From Orientallactaga sibirica (taxonomy: Eukaryota; Chordata; Mammalia; Rodentia; Dipodidae): DNA of 64,000 nt. Position 1 is the first letter of the stretch; every line of letters begins with the position of its first letter. The stretch is from assembly GCA_036365145.1 (NCBI GenBank), contig JAEOAD010001365.1, positions 704,501 through 768,500 on the forward strand. Direction: 5' to 3'. This document shows positions 21,236 through 32,624 of this stretch, one piece after another. Below the pieces are notes generated by a model. It was not told the DNA's origin, searched no databases, and saw only the letters and a program-made list of their open reading frames with translations. A program made the position numbers and the translations under genes.

Positions 21236-21284
21236 GGCAAGGGGATTCCCACACAAGTAGGGTGTGTCTCTACCCGCCCCTCAC

Positions 21285-22410
21285 CCCCCAGGTAGGGTCT
21301 TACTCTAGCCCAAGCTGACCTGGAATTCACTATGTAGTCTCAGGATGGCCTCGAACTCACGGCGATCCTCCTACCTCTGCCTCTCAAGTGCTGGGATTAA
21401 AGACATGCGCCACCACACCCAGCTCAATAAATAATAAATAAAATATTTTTTAAAAAAACTTCCTAGCTGGGCATGGTGGTGCATGCCTTTAATCCCAGCA
21501 CTTGAGAGGCAGAGGTAGGAGGATCGCGGTGAGTTCGAGGCCACCCTGAGACTACATAGTGAATTCCAGGTCAGCTTGGGCTAGAATGAGACCCTACCTC
21601 AAAAAACCTTAAAAATATATTTTATTTATTATTTATCTATTTATCTGAGAGAGAGAGAAAGAAAGAGAGAGAATGTGCATGCCAGGGCTTCTAGCCACTG
21701 CAAACATGTGTCACCTTGTGCATTCAGCTTTACGTGGGTCCTAGGGAATCAAACCTGGGCCCTTTGGCTTTGCTGGCAAGTGCTTAACCATTAAGCTATC
21801 TCTCCAGCCCAGGAAAGCATTTTCCGTTGTTGTTTTAAAAAATATTTTATTTATTTATTTATTTATTTGAGAGAGAGAGAGGGAGGGAGGAAGGAAGAGG
21901 CAGATAGAAAGAGAGAATGGGCACACCAAGGCCTCCAGTCACTGCAAACAAACACCAGATGCATGTGCCCCCTTGTACATCTGGCTTATGTGGGTCCTGG
22001 AGAATTGAACCAGGAACCTTAGGCTTTGCAGGCAAATGCCTTAACTGCTAAGCCATTTCCTCAGCCCTTGTTGTTGTTTTTTTGAGTTCCAGATCAGCTA
22101 GAATGAAAATATATCAGGGACTGGACAGATGGCTCAGTGGTTAGAGGTGCTTGCTTGCAAAGCCTGATGGCTTGGTTCAAGTCCCCAGTACCCATGTAAA
22201 GCCAGATGCAAAAGTGGTACATGCATCTGGAAGTCATTTAGTGGCAGGAGGCCCTGGTGTACCCATACTCTCTCTCTCTGTTTGCCTCTTTCTTGTCTAA
22301 AATAAATAAGTAATATTAAAATATATACCCATAGGGACTGGGGATGTAGCTCAGTTGATAGAGTGCTTGCTTGATAGAATGTGTGAGGAACCCCAGCACC
22401 ACATAAATAA
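21285..22410. repeat. Mixed SINE cluster (B1, DIP-like, ID)
   Basis: B1 reversed 21285-21425; B1 forward 21460-21608; DIP-like reversed 21612-21812 and 21838-22070; DIP-like forward 22115-22320; ID element forward 22335-22410 (GGGACTGGGGATGTAGCTCA). 22410-22500 is a B1-like remnant. Confidence 0.87.
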
Positions 22411-22569
22411 GAAAAGATGCTATACATCTCAGGGCTCAGGAGATGGAGGAAGATCAGGAATCAAGGCCAGCCTTAGCTAAGAAAGTCCCAAGGGTTTTTG
22501 AGAAAAAATCCACACACATCAACAGCTGGGCATGGTCAGCTCAGTAATCCCAGTCTTTAAAAGTGCTTC

Positions 22570-22985
22570 ATTGCAACTGTGTTTGCTGCCTTTGGTTTTT
22601 TCTGGCTGGCTGGTTGTTTCTCTCTGCTTGGGGGTATGAGATTGTCTATGGAACTTCCCTGGATCTGTTTGAATTCTCCTTTGCACAAAAAACAACTCCA
22701 GAATCAGCTGGGCATGGTCATGCACACCTGTAATCCCAGTCTTTCATACATCATACGCAGAGACCTGGGAATCATTGGAGCTAAGGAAAAAAAAAGGAGG
22801 TCTCTGCTACTGTGTTTACATCTGCCTTTGGCATACATTTTCTGGCTGGCTGCAAAAAGCACACACATCTACATGCTGCTTGGATACATGCATCATGGAA
22901 GCACACACATACATTCTGCCATGTATGGAACTTCCCTGGATCTGCACACACATACAGCATCATTGAAATAAACACCATTCACATC
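22570..22985 (+). repeat. Two diverged copies of an LTR-like segment around a B1 fragment
   Basis: Segments 22573-22667 and 22810-22945 share TGTGTTT, CTGCCTTTGG, TCTGGCTGGCTG and TATGGAACTTCCCTGGATCT. The last is also present in the LTR at 40699, so these are probably old MaLR-type LTR pieces. The second copy carries an extra block of CACACACAT sequence (22852-22920) absent from the first. Confidence 0.5.
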
Positions 22986-23014
22986 ATCTTAAAAAAACAA
23001 AAACCAAAAAAACA

Positions 23015-25022
23015 CCAGTAAAAATCACATACATGCATCAATACACACCAGTGCACACACATACATGCATCCATACACACACCAGTAAACAGCACACACA
23101 TACATGCATCATACCATACACACAGCACATCATACCATGTGACACACACCAGTAACAGCACACACATACATGCATCATACCAACACACACAGTAAAAGCA
23201 CACACATACATCATACCATCACATCACGTACACACACAGTAAAAAGCACACACATACATGTCATACCAGCAGTAAAAAGCACACACATACACATACATAC
23301 ACACACCAGTAAAAGCACACACACACACATCATACCACATACACACACCAGTAAAAAGCACACACATACATACATCACATACATGCATCATGCATCATAC
23401 ACACACCAGTAAAAGCACACACATACATGCATCATACCACGTACACACATCAGTAGAAAGCACACACATACATACATCAAACACACACAGTAAAAAGCAC
23501 ACATACATACATCATACCACATACATCAGTAAAAAGCACACATACATGCATCATACCATGTACACACACCAGTAAAAAAAGCATGCATCATACCACATAC
23601 ACACACACACACATGCATCATCATAAAAGCACACACATACATACATCATACCACGTACACACACCAGTAAAAAGCACACACATACATACATCATACCACG
23701 TACACACACCAGTAAAAAGCACACACATACATGCATCATACCACGTACACACACCAGTAAAAAGCACACACATACATGCATCATACCACATACACACACC
23801 AGTAAAAAGCACACACATACATACATCATACCATGTACACACACCAGTAAAAAGCACACACATACATACATCATACCACGTACACACACCAGTAAAAAGC
23901 ACACACATACATGCATCATACCATGTACACACACGAGTAAAAAGCACACACATACATACATCACACACATACATGCATCATACCACACACACACACACCA
24001 GTAAAAAGCACACACACATGCATCATGCAGTAAAAAGCACACACATACATGCATCATACCCAGTAAAAAGCACACACATACATGCATCATACATACACAC
24101 ACCAGTAAAAAGTACAACATGCATCATACCACACACACACACCATGCATCATACCATGTGCACACACACCAGTAAAAAGCACACACATACATGCATCATA
24201 CCACATACACACACACCAGTAAAAGCACACACATACATACATGTACACACACCAGTAAAAGCACACACATACATGCATCATACACACACACCAGTAAAAG
24301 CACACACATACATGCATCATACCACGTACACACACCAGTAAAAAGCACACACATACATGTACACACACCAGTAAAAAGCACACACATACATGCATCATAC
24401 CATGTACACACACGAGTAAAAAGCACACACATACATGCATCATACCACGTACACACACCAGTAAAAAGCACACACATACATGCATCATACCACGTACACA
24501 CACCAGTAAAAAGCACACACATACATGCACACACACATACAGCACACACATACATGCATCATACCACGTACACACACCAGTAAAAGCACACACATACATG
24601 CATCATACCACACACACCAGTAAAACACACATACATGTAAAGCACACATACATACATCATACCATACACACACAGTAAAAGCACCAGTAAAAGCACACAC
24701 ATACATGCATCATACCATGTACACACACCAGTAAAAGCACACACACACCAGTAAAAAGCACACACATAAAAGCACACACATACATCACCATGAGTAAAAA
24801 GCACACACATACATGCATCATACCATGTACACACACGAGTAAAAAGCACACACATACATACATCATACCACGTACACACACCAGTTAAAAGCACACACAT
24901 ACATACACACACCAGTAAAAAGCACACACATACATGCATCATACCATGTACATATCAGTAAAAAGCACACACATACATGCATCATACCTGGTCATGGTAA
25001 AAAGCACACACATACATACATC
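23015..25022. repeat. 45-bp minisatellite, about 45 copies
   Basis: A tandem array of roughly 2 kb. The common unit is 45 bp: AGTAAAAAGC, then ACACACATACATGCATCATA, then CCACGTACACACACC. Variants have CATACATACATC, CCATGTAC or GAGTAAAA, and some units are shortened to 30-40 bp, especially at both ends. Within a unit, 18 bp (GCACACACATACATGCAT) and 12 bp (ACGTACACACAC) alternate purine and pyrimidine perfectly. Because 45 is divisible by three, long open frames appear on both strands; they have no other sign of coding. It lies inside the 18.7-kb SIPA1L3 intron. Confidence 0.95.
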
Positions 25023-25080
25023 TACCACGTGCAATCCTAGCACTCAGGAGGCAGAGGCAGGAAGATCATAGATCTATGCC
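25022..25080 (+). repeat. B1 fragment at the right edge of the minisatellite
   Basis: GCAATCCTAGCACTCAGGAG and GCAGAGGCAGGAAGATCA continue straight from the last repeat unit. Confidence 0.75.
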
Positions 25081-25092
25081 TCAATAAAATAA

Positions 25093-25192
25093 GGGCTGGG
25101 GATGTAGCTCAGTGGCAAAGTGCTTGCCTAGTATGTGTAAGGTCCTGTGTTCAATTCCCAGTACTGCAAGAAAAACAAAACAAAAACAAAAA
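25093..25192 (+). repeat. ID SINE
   Basis: GGGCTGGGGATGTAGCTCAG, TGCTTGCCTAGTATGTG and TGTTCAATTCCCAGTACTGC match the tRNA-Ala/BC1-derived ID element, ending in an A-rich (AAAAC)n tail. Confidence 0.85.
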
Positions 25193-25212
25193 CGTTTAAT
25201 CTCAATCACCAG

Positions 25213-25556
25213 TGTAGTGGTTTGATTCAGGTGTTCCATAAACTTATGTGTTCTGAATGCTAGGCCCCCAGCTGATGGTATTTTAGGTACTGGATCCTTT
25301 TGGAGACAGTGTATTGTTGGGGGTGGGCTTATGGGTATCATAGTCAGCTTCCCCTTGCCAGTGTTTGGCACACACTCCTGCTGCTGTTGTCCATCTGATG
25401 TTGGCCAGGAGGTAATGTCCACCCTCTACTTATGCCATCATTTTTCCCTGCCTTCATGGAGCTTCATGGAGTCTGTAATCGAAAAGAAACCCTTTCCTCC
25501 CACAAGCTGCTCTCAGTTGGGCATTTTCTGCCAGCAACATGAAGCTGCCTGCAACA
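25213..25556 (+). repeat. Solo LTR, MaLR type, with 5-bp target duplication
   Basis: A 344-bp element starting TGTAGTGG and ending CTGCAACA, flanked by ACCAG at 25208-25212 and 25557-25561. TG...CA ends and a 5-bp duplication are LTR hallmarks, and the sequence recalls rodent MT/ORR1 (ERVL-MaLR) LTRs. No internal retroviral coding sequence accompanies it. Near twin of 37105-37457. Confidence 0.88.
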
Positions 25557-25561
25557 ACCAG

Positions 25562-26126
25562 TTATTTGGAAATTTGGAAATAGGGGCTTTGAAGAGGTAA
25601 TCAAGTTAAATGAACTCTAATCTGATAGGACTGGGTAAAAAGGCCACAGAGATCCAACTGTGGGGGAGAAGGCCCCATGAGGATGAAGCAGGTACTTGGG
25701 TGAGGCATCTCATGCCAGGGTATGTCAAAGATCACCAGTAAAGCACCAGATGCTAGAGAAGGGCCTGGAACAGACTGTCCCTCCTTCAAGACTCAGTAGG
25801 AGTTACCCTACTGGTGCTTTCTGGCCTCTAAAACTAGGAGATATCCATTTGTCATGTAAGTTTGTGGTTCCTCCTTAAAGTGGCCCTTGCAAATGGACAC
25901 AAGTGGGGAGGCTGAGGTGAGTAGGGGTTCCAGGTCTCCAGAAGAGCCATGGGTCACGAGGAACATGTGTGGTTCTGTTAACACAGGTTATAGGGGAACA
26001 TGTGTAGTTCTGTTAACTCTCTAGCTGAAAGAAAAGTAACGCCTCTCACTTAGTGAGATTCTAATGAGATCCATGTTCATTTATCAACTGATCACTCACT
26101 GTGCCAGGCAGGTCTCAATTGTCTTT
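25562..26126. other. Intron sequence, nothing recognised
   Basis: Unique-looking; no repeat or exon identified. Confidence 0.5.
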
Positions 26127-26488
26127 TTAATTTAATTTAATTTTTATTTATTTGAGAGAGAGAGAGAGAGAGAGAATGAGAGTGTCAGGGCCTCCTGCTT
26201 CTGCAAATGAACTCCAGATACACACGCCTCTTGTGCATCTGGCTTACATGGGTCCTGGGGAATTGAACCTGGGTCCTCTGGCTTTTTTGTTGTTGTTTTG
26301 AGGTAGGGTCTCACTCTAGCCCAGGCTGACCTGGAATTCACTATGTAGTCTTAGGGTGGCCTTGAACTCACTGTGATCCTCCCACCTCTGCCTCTTGAGT
26401 GCTAGGATTAAAGGCGTGCGCCACCACACCTGGTGGTCCTCTGGCTTTTCAGGCAAGTGCCTTAACCGCTAAACCATCTCTCTAGCCC
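26127..26488 (-). repeat. DIP-like SINE split by a B1
   Basis: The DIP-like SINE runs 26127-26286 and 26435-26488 (reversed). A reversed B1, 26287-26434, sits in it, flanked by the 15-bp duplication GGTCCTCTGGCTTTT at 26272-26286 and 26435-26449. Confidence 0.93.
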
Positions 26489-26529
26489 TCAAGTGTATTT
26501 TGACTAAGATACTGGCACTTAATGTGAAG

Positions 26530-26810
26530 TGAAAGTAAGGGACACAGAATGACAGTGGGGGCTACCCTATCCAAGGCTGGGAAAGCCTTTCTGGGAGTGA
26601 CATAAGCCTGAGAAGATCTGAAAGAGGTGTTCCAGGCTGTGGAAAGAGGCAGTACAAAAGGCCCGGGGTGAACTTGTAGGTGGCGAGTTTGAGGTGCAGG
26701 CAGAGAGGCCAGTGTGGCTGAAGCAGAGTGAAGGAGGAAGTGGGAAGGTAGGGGAGGGGGAAGGCAGGTCAGACAGAGTTTGGTCTGGAGTTTGAACAAA
26801 GAACACAATG
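26530..26810 (-). repeat. L2 LINE fragment
   Basis: Antisense L2: GTGTTCCAGGCTGTGGAAAG, AAAAGGCCCGGGGTGAAC and GAGAGGCCAGTGTGGCTGAA follow the reversed L2 3' region in order. Confidence 0.75.
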
Positions 26811-26859
26811 CACAAGTGCTTGATATAAAACATGTGCTCAAAGACGTATACACTTGTGC

Positions 26860-27135
26860 AATAGTGGCACACAGCCGATGTAGGTAACCAACTGCTTATG
26901 GACTGGACATGAGACCTGCTCAGTGGGGAACATTCATACCTGACACTGGGAACCAAGTCTGATTCCCTAGGACAGGAGACCAACAGGCTCCAGAGAGAAC
27001 CTCTACTGCTCTCTAAGAAGAATGGATGTACACACCAATATATCTTTCTAATGACTAGGGTTATCCTCTTTTATTCAAACTATACTCACTTTTAGTTGGA
27101 GAATCTGTTCTATTTTACAGTTGGAGGAGAATACA
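26860..27135 (+). repeat. Old L1-type 3' fragment
   Basis: Diverged relative of the LINE 3' segment at 12795: CAATAGTGGCA, GTAACCAACTGCT, GACCTGCTCAGTGGGGAAC and CACTTTTAGTTGGAGAATCT. Confidence 0.6.
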
Positions 27136-27174
27136 GGGGAGAACAAGGATACATCAATACATCAAGAAAAGAGA

Positions 27175-27625
27175 GCCGGGGCTGTTAAGGTGTTTGCCTG
27201 CAAGAGCCAAAGGACCTCGGTTCAATTCCCCAGGACCCACATTAGCCAGATGCACAAGGGGGCACACTCATCTGGAGTTCATTTGCAGTGGTTGGAGGCC
27301 CTGGCATGCCCATTTTTTCTCTCTCTCTCATTTTTCTGTCAAATAAAAAAAAATTTTTAAAGACAGAGGAGTCTTGGACTTGCTGCCTAAGCTCTAATCC
27401 AAAATCCATTTCTGGGCTGGAGAGATGGCTTAGGGGTTAAGGTGATTGCTGCAAAGCCAAAGGACCCACGTAAGCCAGATGCACAAGGTAGCACATTCAT
27501 CTGGAGCTTGTCTGCAGTGGCTAGAGGCCCTGGTGCATCCATTCTCTTGCTCTATCTGGCTTGCTCTCTCTCTCTCTCTCTCTCTCTCTCAAACAAGTAA
27601 ATAAATCAATTAAAAAAATCAAAGA
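27175..27625 (+). repeat. Two forward DIP-like SINEs
   Basis: 27175-27355 lacks the first bases of the head; 27414-27625 is longer and has a CT-rich run (27566-27590) before its tail. Confidence 0.9.
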
Positions 27626-27675
27626 AAAAAATCCATTTCCTCCTTCCCCAAATTATGTGACCCTAGTCCTCAGTT

Positions 27676-27678
<3 letters not shown>

Positions 27679-27715
<37 letters not shown>

Positions 27716-28154
27716 CTGAGCTAAGGTCTCACTCTAGTCCAGGCTGACCTGGAATTCACTATGTAGTCTTAGGGTGGCCTCAAATTCATGGCCATCCTCC
27801 CATCCTCCTACCTCTGCCATCTTCCTACCTCTGCTTCCCGAGTACTGGGATTAAAGGCATGTGCCACCATGCCTGGCCAGTTGTGTGTTTCTTTCCCTTC
27901 CTTCCTTCCTTCCTTCCTTCCTTCCTTCCTTCCTTCCTTCCTTCCTTCCTTCCTTCCTCCCTTTCCCTCTCCCTCCCCTTTGTTTGTTTGTTTGTTTGTT
28001 TGTTTGTTTTGGTTTTTCAAGACAGGGTTTCACTCTAGCTCAGGCTGACCTGGAATTCACTATGTATTCTCAGGCTGGCCTTGAATTCATGGTGATCTTC
28101 CTACCTCTGCCTCCCGAGTGCTGGGATTAAAGGCGTGCGCCACCACGCCCGGCT
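27679..28154 (-). repeat. T37 run, two B1, (CTTC)n and (TTTG)n
   Basis: 37 T at 27679-27715 is the reversed tail of a B1 (27716-27880) that has an internal repeat of CATCCTCC/TACCTCTGCC. Then (CTTC)n at 27897-27958, (TTTG)n at 27979-28011 and a second reversed B1, 28012-28154. Confidence 0.93.
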
Positions 28155-28319
28155 CTAGTTGTGTTAGAGCTTTTTCCCACACCTGGTGTAAGTATGGTCT
28201 GAATCTATATGAGCCCAGCATAGGTGTCTGACTTTTAAATAGGGCTGGCATCTAGTATGTGGAAGGCACCTACATAGTAAGTCTGGCACAGGGGATTAGA
28301 TCCTATATTTCTTTTTTAA

Positions 28320-28797
28320 AAATATCTTATTTATTTATTTTTATATTTTATTTATATTTACTTACTTATTAGAGACAGAGAAAGGGGGGAGAGAGAGAGA
28401 AAAAAAGGGCACACCAGGGCCTCTAGCCATTGCAAACAAACTCTAGACACATGCACCACCATGTGCACCTGACTTAAGTGGGTACTGGGGAATCGAGCTT
28501 CAAACTGAAGCCCTTAGGCTTCACAGGCAAGCGCTTAACTGCTAAGCCATCTCTCTAGCCCTAAATATCTTATTTATTTATTTGAGAGACAGAGGGAAGA
28601 AGAGAGTAAAAGAGAGAGAGAGAGAGGAAGAGGCAGATAGAGAGAGAATGGGGGCACCAGGGCCTTCAGCCACTGCAAATGAACTCTAGACACATGTGTC
28701 ACCTTGTGCATCTGGCTTAAGTGGGTCCTGGAAATGGAATCTGGGTTCTTAGGCTTTGCAGGCAAGTGCCTTAACTGCTAAACCACCTCTCCAGCCT
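28320..28797 (-). repeat. Two reversed DIP-like SINEs
   Basis: 28320-28563 and 28565-28797, each ending in the reversed head AACTGCTAAGCC or AACTGCTAAACC. Confidence 0.92.
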
Positions 28798-28874
28798 TGA
28801 TCCTATCTTTCTAACCACTGAGTAATCAGTTTGATCTTAGTTTAAAGCAAGATTAAGAGCTTTTTTTTTTTTTC

Positions 28875-28982
28875 TCCTAAGTTGTCTTATTTCTGAGGTG
28901 GGAAGAATATTACATCCTCATGGATCTGTTGTAAGCATTCAATAAGTTAATGCATTCAGTATAACTCAGAAATGAGCTTTTA
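28875..28982 (+). repeat. MIR SINE fragment
   Basis: TTTCTGAGGTGGGAAGAATA, TACATCCTCATGGATCTGTT and AGTTAATGCATTCAGTATAA follow the MIR 3' half. Confidence 0.6.
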
Positions 28983-28984
28983 TA

Positions 28985-29130
28985 AACCAGGCATAATGGT
29001 GCACGCCTTTAATCCTAGCACTTGGGAGTCAGAGGTAAGAGGACTGCTGAGAGTTTGAGGTCAGCTTGGGACTACAGAATGTGCTCCAGGTCAGCCTGGG
29101 CTAGAGTAAGACCCTACCTCGAAAAATCAA
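28985..29130 (+). repeat. B1 SINE
   Basis: Forward B1, moderately worn, ending CTACCTCGAAAAATC. Confidence 0.9.
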
Positions 29131-29214
29131 AAAGAAATGAGTTGGTATATGTAAATGCTCAACAAATGCTAAATCTCATATTCTCTAATTAAAAAACAAG
29201 CTGTCTGTTTTTTT

Positions 29215-29335
29215 GTTTGATAGTGCCAGAGATGGAACCCAGGGCATTTGTGCTCTACCACTGAGTCACACTGGTAGATTCTAGGCAACTGCCTCTACCA
29301 CTAAGCCACACTACTATTGAGCTGCATATCTAGCC
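29215..29335 (-). repeat. ID-type arms in tandem, reversed
   Basis: TGTGCTCTACCACTGAGTCA and TGCCTCTACCACTAAGCCAC are two copies of the same tRNA-like arm, joined by CACTGGTAGATTCTAGGCAA, as at 17030-17300. Confidence 0.6.
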
Positions 29336-29339
29336 CCAA

Positions 29340-30240
29340 AGCACCTTAACTCTGCAGCCCTCTTCTCTCTCTTCCATTCTACATTAAAATGCCTCACACA
29401 GTGGTCTCAATTCTGCCTCCCCCTCACCTTGACTCCTTCAGTGACCTTCCAGGGGCTCACGTGTTCATACAACCTGATCTCTGGGCTCTGTCCATGGGCT
29501 ATTCTTCTTGTAGGTAGTGTCCACTGGCCTTCTTCTCTAGCCCCTGATATTCATTAGACTCAGGACCTTACACTGAGCTCTCACCCTCCACTCTGTGCAT
29601 GTTCTCTGCTTTAGAAAATATGTCCAGCCTCAGGGCCTTGTGCTGACAATATCCCTGATTTGGGGATCAGTCTGACTTCTCTACTGTGCTCTAGATTCCT
29701 CCTCTTCTGCCCATCTGCCTGAGTATCTTGGCTCAAATGTAACATATCCAGAGCTTGGCCCCTGGGCTTCCTCTAAGCCCATTTCAACAGTCCCCAGCTC
29801 AGCTCAGGCAATCTATCCTCCAGACTTCAAGATGAGGTGTCACCTTCTACTTCCTTCTTACTCTACATCTGGCCTGGGTACTGTTTTAGCCTATTATCTC
29901 AAATCTAGCTCCTTTACCACCCTCATGATGCCTCCCACATCCTGCCTTGACCAAAACAGCAGCTCCTTTCAGCTCCTTGCAGGCTGTCCCATCTACAGGC
30001 TCAAAGGACCCTGTGAGCATCCAATTTAGATCATGCCCCTATGCTCCATAACCTTTCCTGGCTCCATGTCACTGACAGCCAACTCCAGAGCAGTTACACA
30101 TAGCCCACAAGACCCTTCACATTGTTCTCATTAACACTCTAACCTCATGTCCTACCAAACTACCTCTTGCTCCCAGATGTAGTCACAAGGACTTTCCTTG
30201 CACAGGGCAAGCTGGCTTGCTCTTTCTTGTCTTCCCTTTT
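29340..30240. other. 900-bp repeat-poor intron, possibly old L2
   Basis: No SINE. CCT-rich phrases such as CTCAGGGCCTTGTGCTGACA and GGCTCAAATGTAACATATCC resemble the forward L2 3' region, but are too worn for a firm call. No exon. Confidence 0.4.
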
Positions 30241-31215
30241 TTTTTTTTTATATTTATTTTTATTTTGGAGAGAGACACAGAGAGATAGGGAGAGGAAGAC
30301 AGATAGAGATGGGCGCGCCAGCAGTCTCTCAGCTGCTGTGAACAAAATCCAGATGTGTGTGCCCCCTTGTGGGCAAGTGTGGCATTGCGCTCTTGCGTCA
30401 CTTTGCATCTGGCTAAACATAGGACCTGGAAATTGGAACCGGCGTTCTTAGGCTTAGGAGGAAGGCACCTTAACTGCTAAGCCATCTCTCCAGCACGTCT
30501 TCCCTTCTTTTTCTTTTTTTTTCTTTTTTTCAAGCTGACTTTTGTCTTAGGATTTCTGCAACTACAATTTCCTTTGCTTAGAGTGTTCTCCATCCAGATA
30601 CCACTCAGAAACCATCATTTGGCTTATTATACACTTTCCTTTTCTTTGTTTTTATTTATTTATTTGAGAGCAACAGACAGAGAGAGAATGGGTGCACCAG
30701 GGCCTCCAGCCACTGCAAATGAACTCCAGATGCATGTGCCACCTTGTGCATCTGGCTTACATGGGTATTGGGTAATTGAGCTTTGAACTGGGATCCTTAG
30801 GCTTCACAGGCAAGTGCTTAACCGCTAAGCCATCTCCTCAGCCCCCAATTTCCTTTTCTTAAAAAAATAAGAACTGGGCATGGTGGCACACGCCTTTATC
30901 CCAGCACTCAGGAGGCAGAGGTAGGAGGATCGCTGTGAGTTTGAGGCCACCCTGAGACTACATAGTGAATTCCAGGTCAGCCTGAGCTAGAGTGAGACTA
31001 TCTCAAAAAATAAAAACCATACAAACAAAAAACGTAAGCTGGACATGGTGGCGCATGCCTTTAATCCCAGCACTCGGGAGACAGAGGTAGGAGGATCACC
31101 ATGAGTTCGAGGCCACCCTGAGACTACGGAGTGAATTCCAGGTCACCTGAGCTAGAGTGAGACCCTACCTCGAAAAAACAAAAACAACAACAACAACAAA
31201 AAAAAAAAAAAAAAA
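30240..31215. repeat. Extended tRNA SINE, DIP-like SINE and two B1
   Basis: 30240-30497 is a reversed extended-type tRNA SINE with GCGCTCTTGCGTCACTTTGC; 30643-30845 a reversed DIP-like SINE; 30872-31030 and 31034-31215 two forward B1, the second with a long A-rich tail. Confidence 0.9.
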
Positions 31216-31485
31216 AAGAGTCTCATGAAGACCAGGCTGACCTCAAATTCTCCTATCTCTACCTCCTGAGTGATAGGGATGTTTCACAGGATTCAGTTCC
31301 ATTTTTATTTACTCTGTCACCTCAACTGAATGCTATCTCCCTGAGAGTATGGGTCTTTGTGCATCCATCTTGTTCATAATTGTACCCCCAAGGTGAGGAC
31401 TAGCATTTGTCATCTTTTCAATACGTGAGTTGGGGATCACCCTCTTCCTGCTCGGGGTGACCTCACTGTGTGAACAGACACTTAC

Positions 31486-31707
31486 TTTTTAGTGTCAGGG
31501 AAGGCAAGAGGCCGTGGTGGGGGCTCGTCTGTTCTTTTCCACCCGGTTGGAAGCTTGTTGTGCACAGGCTGCTTCGAGAAGAAGGACTTGGGGACGGAAG
31601 TGGAGAGCTGGAAAGGGCTGGTTTGGGCCAGCTGGGAGGGCCGGGGAGTCTCAGCGCTGGTAGTTTTGTAAACCTGAGTGGGGTAGCCAGCCCTGGAGCC
31701 CATGTCA
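31486..31707 (-). CDS. SIPA1L3: SIPA1L3 seventh-from-last coding exon
   Basis: A 222-bp exon. Acceptor CTTTGCAG precedes T, completing a serine split as AG|T; 73 whole codons end AAA AA before GTAAGT. It begins DMGSRAGYPTQVYKT, includes ETPRPSQLAQTSPFQLS and ends in the proline-rich EEP-like run RTDEPPPRPLAFPDTK. The PPPRPL sequence looks like a class I/II SH3-ligand type. The region is Ser/Pro/Gln-rich and likely disordered. The upstream intron is 11.8 kb and the downstream one 18.7 kb, so this exon is isolated among repeats. Confidence 0.95.
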
Positions 31708-31774
31708 CTGCAAAGGCAAAGAAGCAAGTTCACATCACAAGAGAAACACCAACACACTACTGCTGTGGAGAATT

Positions 31775-32125
31775 GAGCAATAGTCAGGTGTGGTGGTATA
31801 GACTTATATCCCAGCTTGCACTCAGGAGGTGGAGGCAGGAGGATCAGGAATTCAAGGTTATTCTCAATTACACAGAGCACTCTCTTTCTCTGCCCCCCTC
31901 TCTCTCTCAAATTAAAAAAATAAACCGGGCATGAAGGCACACACCTTTAATCCCAGCACTTGGGAAGCACAGGCAGGAGGATTGCTGTGAGTTCAAGGCT
32001 ACCCTGAGGCTACCAAGTTAATTCCAGGTCAGCCTGGGTTACAGCAAGACCCTACTTTGAAAAAACCAACCAACCAACCAACCCACCCACCCACCACCCA
32101 CCCACCCACCCACCCACCCTCAATT
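31775..32125 (+). repeat. Two forward B1 and a CCAA/CCCA repeat
   Basis: Old B1 31778-31925, then B1 31924-32060, whose tail has become a (CCAA)n then (CCCA)n array to 32120. Confidence 0.87.
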
Positions 32126-32289
32126 ACACAGTTCCAGACCAGCCAGGAAAGATGAGATCCTGTTTTACCCTCCTCCTCCCCCCAAACAAAATACCAAAAA
32201 TAAAAATTCAAGCCCATGTGGAGGAAAGGGAATTATCTGTACAGACCCAACACCACCTTCCAGCACATCTGGCAGCTCTGCAGGAACCT

Positions 32290-32605
32290 ACAAAATTACC
32301 CTTTGTTATAATTCAAACATGAAATGTTCCTAGTAGGCTCATGTGTTGAATGCTTGGTCTGTTGCTTGTAGCAGTTTTCGGAGGTTCTCAAAAGTTTAGG
32401 AGGTAGGACTTAGCTGAAGGAAATGGGTCCTTGGGATATGCCTTTGACAGTTATATCTAGTTCCTCTGTCCTTTTCTCTCTTTCCTGTCCACCATGGGGT
32501 GAATTAGCTTTTCTGACACATTCCCACAACAATGAAGTTCTGTCCAAGTTGCATGGATTTAGTCCCCATGAACTGAACACTCTCAAACTATGAGCCAAAA
32601 ATCTT
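32290..32605 (+). repeat. Old MaLR-type LTR fragment
   Basis: Phrases such as GGCTCATGTGTTGAATGCTT, GGAGGTAGGACTTAGCTGAA, ACCATGGGGTGAATTAG and CTCAAACTATGAGCCAAAA follow the layout of MLT/MST-like mammalian LTRs. No target duplication was found and the right end is cut by a B1. Confidence 0.45.
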
Positions 32606-32624
32606 TTCTATCTTTTTTTTTTTT

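Noticed and set aside
23551..24599. Long open frames on both strands (up to about 250 codons) rich in Cys/Val/Met or His/Thr/Lys repeats
   Set aside because: They are translations of the 45-bp minisatellite, whose unit is divisible by three. No start context, splice sites or similarity to a protein family.
23015..25022. CRISPR-like array because of regular repeats
   Set aside because: Repeats are contiguous with no unique spacers, and this is a mammalian intron.
31708..31940. Open frame upstream of the exon at 31486 that would lengthen it
   Set aside because: The extension is B1-derived and lies beyond a clear acceptor, CTTTGCAG.
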